From the NCBI GenBank assembly GCA_964251385.1, contig CAXUJK010000003.1, positions 496,001 through 560,000 on the forward strand: a DNA stretch of 64,000 bases, given 5' to 3'. Below, piece by piece: positions 58,745 through 64,000 of this stretch (position 1 is its first letter; each line of letters starts with the position of its first letter). The notes below the pieces were generated by a model. The model was not told the origin of the DNA. It did no database searches and saw only the letters and a program-made list of their open reading frames with translations. Source of the stretch: CADCVW01 sp964251385. Its GTDB lineage: Bacteria > Pseudomonadota > Alphaproteobacteria > Sphingomonadales > Sphingomonadaceae. A program made the position numbers and the translations under genes.

Positions 58745-61035
58745 TGGCGACCCTCGCCTCCCCGCGTACCGTGTTGAATGACCGGATCACTGCCGATCCT
58801 TACGATCCCAAGCACATCGTCGCGCGTCTGCTGTATGCCGCGAGCGACGCGGACTGGTCCGATTGCGAGCGTGACCTCGGCATCGCACGCCGCCTTCTGA
58901 CCCGCGGTGCCGGAATATCGGCGCTGGAAGCGCTTGTCGAAGGCCGCTTCAGCCCCATCAGAGCCGGCGAAAGCGGCTTCCTGCTGTGCGACGACGATGA
59001 CATGGCGCGGGAGCTGGCGAATATGCTCGTGAACGGCCAGGCCGAGGTGACGGGGCGTTTGGGAGTCGACGAGCCGGTCGTGCTCGTCGATGCGCGTGTC
59101 GCAGGGCAGCCCTTTGCTTTCGCCGAACCGTTCGCTCCGTCCTGTGCGTATATCCGATTGATCGCGAGCCACGATCTTGCGACGGACCTCCGCCACGAGC
59201 TCGCCCATGCCGGTCTGCAGAGCGGGATGCGGTTGCTCGACGAAGGCATGGCCGACTGGTTTTCCAGGACGGGAGACGAGGATGAGGATCGCGCCGCGCC
59301 CGACCCGTCGCGGCAGGCTCCGTTGCGTGGATTGCTGACGACGCCGTTCACGACCGATATCCACTTCGAAAGCGTGGCGCCCACGCCCGAGGAGCGGCGT
59401 GCCCTGAGGAAGCGCGCGCGCGATCTGGTCGCCGCCATCGAAAAGAGGGGTGGTCCAAGCGGTCTGTCCGCTCTCTTCGGCGCGATCGCGGCGTTGCGGG
59501 ACCCCGTGCGCGCGATCCTGCTCATCGAGGAAAGCCTGGGCTCCACGATCGAGGACTGGGAGTCGCCCAAGCTGCCGGTCGATCCGAAGCGACTCGACGC
59601 GCTTCGATCGCGCCTTCTGCGCGCGCGGGTGGATCGCGATCTCGACACGTTGGACGCTTGCGCGGCGGAGGGGCTCGATCTGGGCGCGCAATTCGCCGGA
59701 TGGGAAGCGATCGACGCCGGGGTGGTCGCGACGTTCGTGGGCGCGCGCGAGAGGCTTGCGCGCGACCAGGAGGTTTCGCCGACCGCGATCGCGGCCGCGG
59801 ACGCCTGGATCGCCGAGGCCCGCGTCCGCGGTCTGCCGCCGGGCCGTGCGGCTGCCCTTAGCGGACACAGGGCGAGTCTGGCCGCCGGTGCCGGCCGCGC
59901 GGCAAGCGCGGAGGTGCGTACGATCACGGCGTCCGAGCGCGCGGAGAAGGCCTTTCGGCAGGCGCTCGCGTTCGACGGAGACGACGTGGACGCCCATTCC
60001 GGACTGGCGCATCTTCTCACCTACAAACCGGAGGCGCGAGGAGGCGGAGAGGCGGGTGCCGCGCCGCACTTCGCGCGGGTCGCGGCCGCACTGGCAATGC
60101 TCGGCGAAGACCCGGACTCCCCCTCCGATCCCGCGTCCGCGCCCGACGACGCCATCCGGTTGCGCGCGTTGCGGGTCGGCGGCGACGACGGCTTCGAACT
60201 CAACGTGGCCGACTTCCGCCTGGGCCGGGGCGAGCGCGTGGCGCTCGTAGGATCGAATGGCTCGGGCAAGTCGACGCTTATCGACGCGGTGCTGGGACTG
60301 GTGGCCGTTGAGGGAACTTGCGAAGTCCTGGGCGGCCCGGTGCAGACGCTTTCGTTCGATCACAGGCGCAGAGCCCGCATCGGCGCCCTGCTCAATCAGG
60401 CGCCGCTGCCGCGATCCCTCAAGGTGTCCGAGGCGGTTCGCCTGCTGGACAAAGTCTTCGGGCGCGCAGGGCCGGAGATCTTCGAGGCCATGGGTTTGGA
60501 GGAACTTGCGAACAAGAAAATCGCGACGCTGTCCCGCGGTCAAGGCCAGAGGCTGATGATCTATGCGGCGCTGGGCCACGATCCCGACCTCGTCATCCTC
60601 GACGAGGCTTCGCTCGGCCTCGACGCGCGATATGCGGGCGCGATGCGGGCGCTCGTCTTCGGATCCTGGGGCCAGGGCAAGTCGATGATCCTGTGTTCGC
60701 ATCTTCCAGGCGACCTCGATCGTGTCGACCGCGTCGTCCTGCTCGAGGCCGGACACGTCAAAAGCCAGGGAAGGGTGGGCGATCTCGTTCGGCAGCTTGG
60801 CTGGAGCTGGCGCGGTCAGATCGAAGGCGTGGACCTCGCCGCGTGCGCGGCCGAGATCGCCAAGCTCGAAGACTTCCGATCGTCCAAGGTCGTCCAGCAT
60901 CGGTCGTTGCACGCTTACGGCGGACCTGCGTTCGGGCGCGCTTTCGGGGTGTTCGCCGCGGGTCAGACCTATTCGACCTACTCCGTCTCGAAAGCCGGCA
61001 TCCATGATGTCGTCGCCGGCGGCGGAGCGCGATGA
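58744..61035 (+). CDS. Fusion of HExxH peptidase-like domain and ABC ATPase
   Basis: This 763-residue cytoplasmic protein joins two activities. Residues 1-290 include RHELAHAGLQSGMRLLDEGMADWF, with His151, Glu152, His155 and Glu167 arranged as in zinc gluzincin peptidases (peptidase-MA-like). A helical middle (300-480) has a TPR-like pair (AEKAFRQALAFDGDDVDAHSGLAHLL). The C-terminal ABC ATPase has Walker A GSNGSGKST (503-511), a modified signature LSRGQGQR near 597 and Walker B LVILDEA near 616. The probable role is leader cleavage coupled to export with the permease encoded next. The fusion order peptidase-TPR-ATPase is not one I know; the C39-type PCAT exporters are the analogy. Confidence 0.8.
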   Translation: MATLASPRTVLNDRITADPYDPKHIVARLLYAASDADWSDCERDLGIARRLLTRGAGISALEALVEGRFSPIRAGESGFLLCDDDDMARELANMLVNGQAEVTGRLGVDEPVVLVDARVAGQPFAFAEPFAPSCAYIRLIASHDLATDLRHELAHAGLQSGMRLLDEGMADWFSRTGDEDEDRAAPDPSRQAPLRGLLTTPFTTDIHFESVAPTPEERRALRKRARDLVAAIEKRGGPSGLSALFGAIAALRDPVRAILLIEESLGSTIEDWESPKLPVDPKRLDALRSRLLRARVDRDLDTLDACAAEGLDLGAQFAGWEAIDAGVVATFVGARERLARDQEVSPTAIAAADAWIAEARVRGLPPGRAAALSGHRASLAAGAGRAASAEVRTITASERAEKAFRQALAFDGDDVDAHSGLAHLLTYKPEARGGGEAGAAPHFARVAAALAMLGEDPDSPSDPASAPDDAIRLRALRVGGDDGFELNVADFRLGRGERVALVGSNGSGKSTLIDAVLGLVAVEGTCEVLGGPVQTLSFDHRRRARIGALLNQAPLPRSLKVSEAVRLLDKVFGRAGPEIFEAMGLEELANKKIATLSRGQGQRLMIYAALGHDPDLVILDEASLGLDARYAGAMRALVFGSWGQGKSMILCSHLPGDLDRVDRVVLLEAGHVKSQGRVGDLVRQLGWSWRGQIEGVDLAACAAEIAKLEDFRSSKVVQHRSLHAYGGPAFGRAFGVFAAGQTYSTYSVSKAGIHDVVAGGGAR

Positions 61036-62159
61036 TGGGCCAGTTCTTCGCCTTGGCGTCGGCGGACATGCGCACGTTCATGCGATCGCGGGTCGCGGTC
61101 TTCTGGACCTTCGCGTTTCCGATGCTCATCCTCGTGACCTACATGCAGCTTTTCGCCAGTCCGCGGCTGGGTGAAGTCGCCTTGATCATCGACGATCGCG
61201 ATCGCTCCGTCGCCAGCGTCGATTTCACCAAGAGCGTGGTCGCGGTCATGCGATCTCAGGACGCGATTTCGGTCAAGGTCGCCGCCGCCACGCCTGCGCG
61301 CCGAAAAGAACGGCGCGAACTGCTGGTTCGGGTTCCCGCGGCATTTGGCGAGACAGCCGCGGCGGGACGGAGCGCGCGCGTGCGCGTCGCGGCGGGGGAT
61401 GCATCCGATCCCGCCGTCGCGGCCGCGCTGGGAATCTTGCGCGGTGCCGTGACGACCTGGAACATGGCGGCGGCGGGCGAGGTGGCCCGAGCCGTGGTCT
61501 CGGTCGCGCCCGATGTCGAAGTGCGTTCGGTCGACGCGCGCCGTGCGGACTATCTCGTCGCCGGCCTGATCGTGATGGTGGCTCTGTCGTCGGCGTTGAT
61601 GGGCTTCGCCGTTCCGCTGGTGGCCAATCGTGAATACGGCATGACGCGGCAGCAATCGTTATGGCCGGTCGGCCGCGGCACGATCCTCGCGGCCTGGGCA
61701 AGTTCCAAACTCGTGATCATCCTGACCAGCGCGCTCGCCCTTTGTGTCGTGGCCGCGATTCTCTACGACTTCGGCCGCGGACTGAGCGTCGGCGGGGTCC
61801 TCGTCGGCTGCGTGATCGTGTTGACAGCGACGTCGTGCCTTCTCGCGCTTGGATTGGCGATCGCGTCGCGTTCGAAATCGACTCAGGCCGCCCTGGTCGT
61901 CGCCAACGCGTTGTACTTCGTGGGATTGTTCACCGGCGACCTGCTGATCCCGACCGGCGGATTGCCCGAAGCTCTGCGAAACGTTCTGGCGTTCTCCCCC
62001 GTGAACGCATTCGCGCAAGCGTTGCGCTCCGCCCTCGAAGCGCCGGATTTCGCGACGGCCTTCAACGGGGACATCTGGTCCGCGCTTCTGGTCTTCAGCG
62101 TCCTGGGCACGGGTGCGTTCCTGTTCGCGCGCAAGACGTACCGTTGGTCCGCACGTTGA
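61032..62159 (+). CDS. ABC-2 type permease of the TOMM exporter
   Basis: This 375-residue membrane protein has an N-terminal helix (RVAVFWTFAFPMLILVTYMQLFA), an extracytoplasmic domain (residues about 45-175), and a C-terminal group of five helices. The latter include LIVMVALSSALMGFAVPLVANREYGMTRQQSLWPVGRG (the ABC-2 coupling region) and VVANALYFVGLFTGDLLIP. It has no ATPase domain of its own and starts at the ATGATG overlapping the peptidase-ATPase stop, so the two proteins very likely form one transporter. It is the last gene of the cluster. Confidence 0.88.
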   Translation: MMGQFFALASADMRTFMRSRVAVFWTFAFPMLILVTYMQLFASPRLGEVALIIDDRDRSVASVDFTKSVVAVMRSQDAISVKVAAATPARRKERRELLVRVPAAFGETAAAGRSARVRVAAGDASDPAVAAALGILRGAVTTWNMAAAGEVARAVVSVAPDVEVRSVDARRADYLVAGLIVMVALSSALMGFAVPLVANREYGMTRQQSLWPVGRGTILAAWASSKLVIILTSALALCVVAAILYDFGRGLSVGGVLVGCVIVLTATSCLLALGLAIASRSKSTQAALVVANALYFVGLFTGDLLIPTGGLPEALRNVLAFSPVNAFAQALRSALEAPDFATAFNGDIWSALLVFSVLGTGAFLFARKTYRWSAR

Positions 62160-62187
62160 GGGCCGCAATCCCGATACGACGCCGCGG

Positions 62188-62745
62188 CTAATTGCGTTTG
62201 GCGGGGCTGCGCGGAGACTCGACCAGGTCGGAAATCGCGAGATTCGGCTCCGCGGGTGCTCCTGCGCTGCCGGGGCGGGCCGCCGCGACGTCGATATATT
62301 TCCCGCAGTATCGAGCGGCGGCCGCGCCCCCGAGCACCTGCACGCCGCAATAGTCCTTGGGGCGCATCACCACGTCGCGGAGGACCAGCACGCGCCCGTT
62401 GCGCAGCTCCACCGTGAGAAGTCGGTCGGGACCCGTCATCACGAAGGCCGTGGACAAGGTCCTGCGTCCCTGCGCTTCCGCCGCCGAAGCCGCCGTCGGG
62501 ACCGGGAGGGGGTTCGCTTCCACGGATACGGCTTCCGGGATCGGACCCATGGCGGCTTGCTCCCGGCTGCCGGGCTCCGGTGCGACTGGTTTCGCAGCGC
62601 GCGTGGCTTTGTTTTCAGGCCCCGTTTGCACCGAATCGGGGACGATCGTTCCCGGACCCGGGCTTGGACTGCGCATGGCGTTCTCCTGGGGCGAGGGCGT
62701 GCACGCGGCTAGCGCCGCCGCGACTGGCAGCCCGACACGCCTCAT
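62188..62745 (-). CDS. Predicted lipoprotein, convergent with the TOMM operon
   Basis: This 185-residue protein starts at an ATG at 62745 with GGAG six bases upstream; further upstream starts (62748, 62757, 62769) are possible. RRVGLPVAAALAAC is a short lipoprotein signal. A Pro/Ala/Ser-rich linker follows, then a compact domain with RTLSTAFVMTGPDRLLTVELRNGRVLVLRDVVMRPKDYCGVQVLGG and a second cysteine in RYCGKY. No family is recognised. It lies between the exporter and the metalloprotease gene on the opposite strand. A role in immunity is possible but unsupported. Confidence 0.65.
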   Translation of the reverse strand: MRRVGLPVAAALAACTPSPQENAMRSPSPGPGTIVPDSVQTGPENKATRAAKPVAPEPGSREQAAMGPIPEAVSVEANPLPVPTAASAAEAQGRRTLSTAFVMTGPDRLLTVELRNGRVLVLRDVVMRPKDYCGVQVLGGAAAARYCGKYIDVAAARPGSAGAPAEPNLAISDLVESPRSPAKRN

Positions 62746-63028
62746 CATGCTCTCCATCGGCTTGAACACGGCCCCTGATACGCGGGCCGCGGTCCCGAGT
62801 CACTGCGCGACAGCACGTGTCGATTGAACCGCGACAATCCCGCGTCTCTTTCTCCTGATCTACCCAGATCGTCTCGGCTGTAACAACATCGACACAAACC
62901 GGCAGGCAGTGCTTGACCGTGGTTAAATATTCGTAAATATGCAGGCACTTAGCGCCGTGCCGGAACCCGGATGAGCGCGATCGCCGCTGCATGGACGATG
63001 CAGTCGCGCCATATCAAGGGGATGACCG

Positions 63029-64000
63029 ATGAGCACTTCCGAACTCGACTACAACGTGTCCACGGACGGCGAGGTTCCCGGCTCCTGGGAGGAAATCACG
63101 CACCTGACCGTTGTGGAGGGCTGCGACTGCATGATGTGCACGGGCTCGCGCGACACGAAGACCGACGACGCGACGCCGCCGGCCGGCATCAACGACGCCA
63201 ACCCCGAGAACTCGAACCTCGGTGTCCTGCTCCCGCTGGTCACCAATGCTGACGGGAGCCGTTCGATCACGGGCGACCGCAACATCGACGCGACGCTGAT
63301 CGGCGCCAAGTGGGGCACCCAGAACCTCACCTACAGCTTTCCGACGTCGGGTTCGAACTACAACGGCCGCGGCTTCGACGCCAACGGCGTCAGCCTCTAC
63401 CATCTCGACCTGGGTTCGCAGCAGCAGGCGGCGGCGCGCGCGGGCTTCGCCCAGATCGCGGCCGTCACCAACATGACGTTCACCGAGATCACCGAAACGG
63501 ACACGGTTCACGCCAATATCCGCATTTCGCAGAGCGGCGACAACGACGTCGGGTCGGCCTATGGCGGGTTCCCCTCCGACACGCGCGGCGTCGCCGGCGA
63601 TATCTGGTTCGGCCGCACCAGCCAGCCTTACTACGACCTCGCCGTCAAGGGCACGTGGGGCTACTCCACGATGTTCCACGAGATCGGCCACACCATGGGG
63701 CTGAAGCACGGGCATCAGGACTATACCAACAGCGACCTGTCCTTCTACTTCGGCACGTTTCCGCGAAACGGCACCCAATCGCTGACTGCGGATCGCGACG
63801 GGCAGGCCTGGTCGCTGATGACCTATACGCCCGCACCCTTCACCAACGGCAATTTCGCCGGCGAAAAGGTCAACCAGCCCCAGACGTTCATGCAGTACGA
63901 CCTGGCCGCGCTCCAGTACATGTACGGTGCCAACTACACCACGAACGCCACTGACAGCGTCTACACGTTCAGCCAGACGACCGGCGAGATGTTCATCAAC
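63029..64000 (+). CDS. Serralysin-type (M10) metalloprotease, 5' part
   Basis: The frame is open from the ATG at 63029 to the end of the window (324 residues). The zinc site is HEIGHTMGLKH (residues 217-227), with the extended HExxHxxGxxH of metzincins, and SLMTY (near 261) is the Met-turn. The N-terminus has no signal peptide, as expected for type I secretion. It contains a VVEGCDCMMCTGS segment with three cysteines, unusual in this cysteine-poor family. The C-terminal calcium-binding RTX repeats and the secretion signal should follow outside the window. AAGGGG lies six bases before the start. Confidence 0.88.
   Translation, partial: MSTSELDYNVSTDGEVPGSWEEITHLTVVEGCDCMMCTGSRDTKTDDATPPAGINDANPENSNLGVLLPLVTNADGSRSITGDRNIDATLIGAKWGTQNLTYSFPTSGSNYNGRGFDANGVSLYHLDLGSQQQAAARAGFAQIAAVTNMTFTEITETDTVHANIRISQSGDNDVGSAYGGFPSDTRGVAGDIWFGRTSQPYYDLAVKGTWGYSTMFHEIGHTMGLKHGHQDYTNSDLSFYFGTFPRNGTQSLTADRDGQAWSLMTYTPAPFTNGNFAGEKVNQPQTFMQYDLAALQYMYGANYTTNATDSVYTFSQTTGEMFIN

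Noticed and set aside
58657..61005. Long minus-strand open frame (782 codons) opposite the peptidase-ATPase gene
   Set aside because: Arg/Gln/His-rich translation without domains. The plus strand carries Walker and HExxH motifs.
1..64000. CRISPR arrays, tRNA, rRNA and riboswitches
   Set aside because: I looked for regularly spaced repeats, cloverleaf-like sequences and known leader motifs such as a Moco riboswitch before moaA and saw none. A tRNAscan or Infernal run would be needed to exclude them fully.

Overview
The window is high-GC DNA of alphaproteobacterial character, most likely a sphingomonad (Sphingomonas or relative). The basis is dense operons with ATGA/TGATG overlaps, frequent GTG/TTG starts, TonB-dependent uptake, HisKA_2-type sensor kinases and Crp/Fnr regulators with TTGAT-N4-ATCAA boxes. 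No rRNA, tRNA, CRISPR array or replication origin was recognised, and the genus is inferred from gene content only.

Layout. (1) 0-12 kb: a stress or low-oxygen type accessory region. It holds DUF1345 and DUF2721 membrane proteins, an OmpA-like lipoprotein, an Nramp-related transporter, a HisKA_2 kinase, a Crp/Fnr regulator and several FNR/FixK-like palindromes. Decayed partial copies of DUF1345, Nramp and the kinase lie between the intact genes. An IS5-family element with an A6G -1 slippery site sits beside a SUKH (SMI1/KNR4) gene. (2) 12.3-20.7 kb: two epoxide-hydrolase-like genes, a cytoplasmic-type molybdenum hydroxylase operon (FeS, FAD with a frameshift, Mo subunit), a small lipoprotein and a multiply broken aldo/keto reductase. 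(3) 21.3-32.8 kb: a molybdenum supercluster. It contains a ModE-HTH-only regulator, moaA-moaD-moaE-mogA-moaC-moeA-xdhC-mocA, modABC, a TonB-dependent receptor and full-length modE with two Mop domains. A near-canonical ModE operator lies between modA and the receptor. moaA has lost the segment that carries the radical-SAM CX3CX2C motif. (4) 33.7-40.3 kb: a second Mo hydroxylase operon, of the periplasmic Tat/PaoABC type, flanked by two AraC regulators. (5) 40.4-49.3 kb: an eroded defence/mobile island. It holds a DUF4365 nuclease-like gene, small unknown genes ending in a truncated one, a broken DUF3987 gene with an excisionase-like HTH gene, a dead IS5 copy, a frameshifted SRA-HNH nuclease, a DUF4420 PD-(D/E)XK protein and a Fic protein preceded by tandem 12-bp repeats. 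(6) 49.8-62.2 kb: an export-like operon (DUF2141, ABC ATPase, FtsX-type permease, LolA-like protein, outer-membrane barrel), a membrane protein plus winged-helix regulator, and then a ribosomal peptide cluster. (7) 62.2-64 kb: a lipoprotein and the start of a serralysin-type metalloprotease cut by the window end.

The most interesting system is the TOMM (azol(in)e-modified peptide) cluster at 55.4-62.2 kb. A 45-residue precursor ends in CCCCSCSC and is followed by a strong hairpin terminator/attenuator. After it come a cyclodehydratase C-type (E1-like) protein, a YcaO ending in a PxPxP motif, a SagB-type dehydrogenase, an unusual single protein joining a HExxH peptidase-like domain to an ABC ATPase, and an ABC-2 permease. 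The inferred pathway is: the C protein binds the leader, C plus YcaO convert Cys/Ser to azolines, SagB oxidises them to azoles, and the peptidase-ATPase with its permease trims and exports the product.

The molybdenum part also forms one functional unit. ModABC and possibly the TonB receptor import molybdate, Moa/Moe/MocA/XdhC build and insert the cofactor, and the two flanking hydroxylase operons use it. The moaA deletion and the FAD-subunit frameshift would break this chain unless other copies exist elsewhere in the genome.
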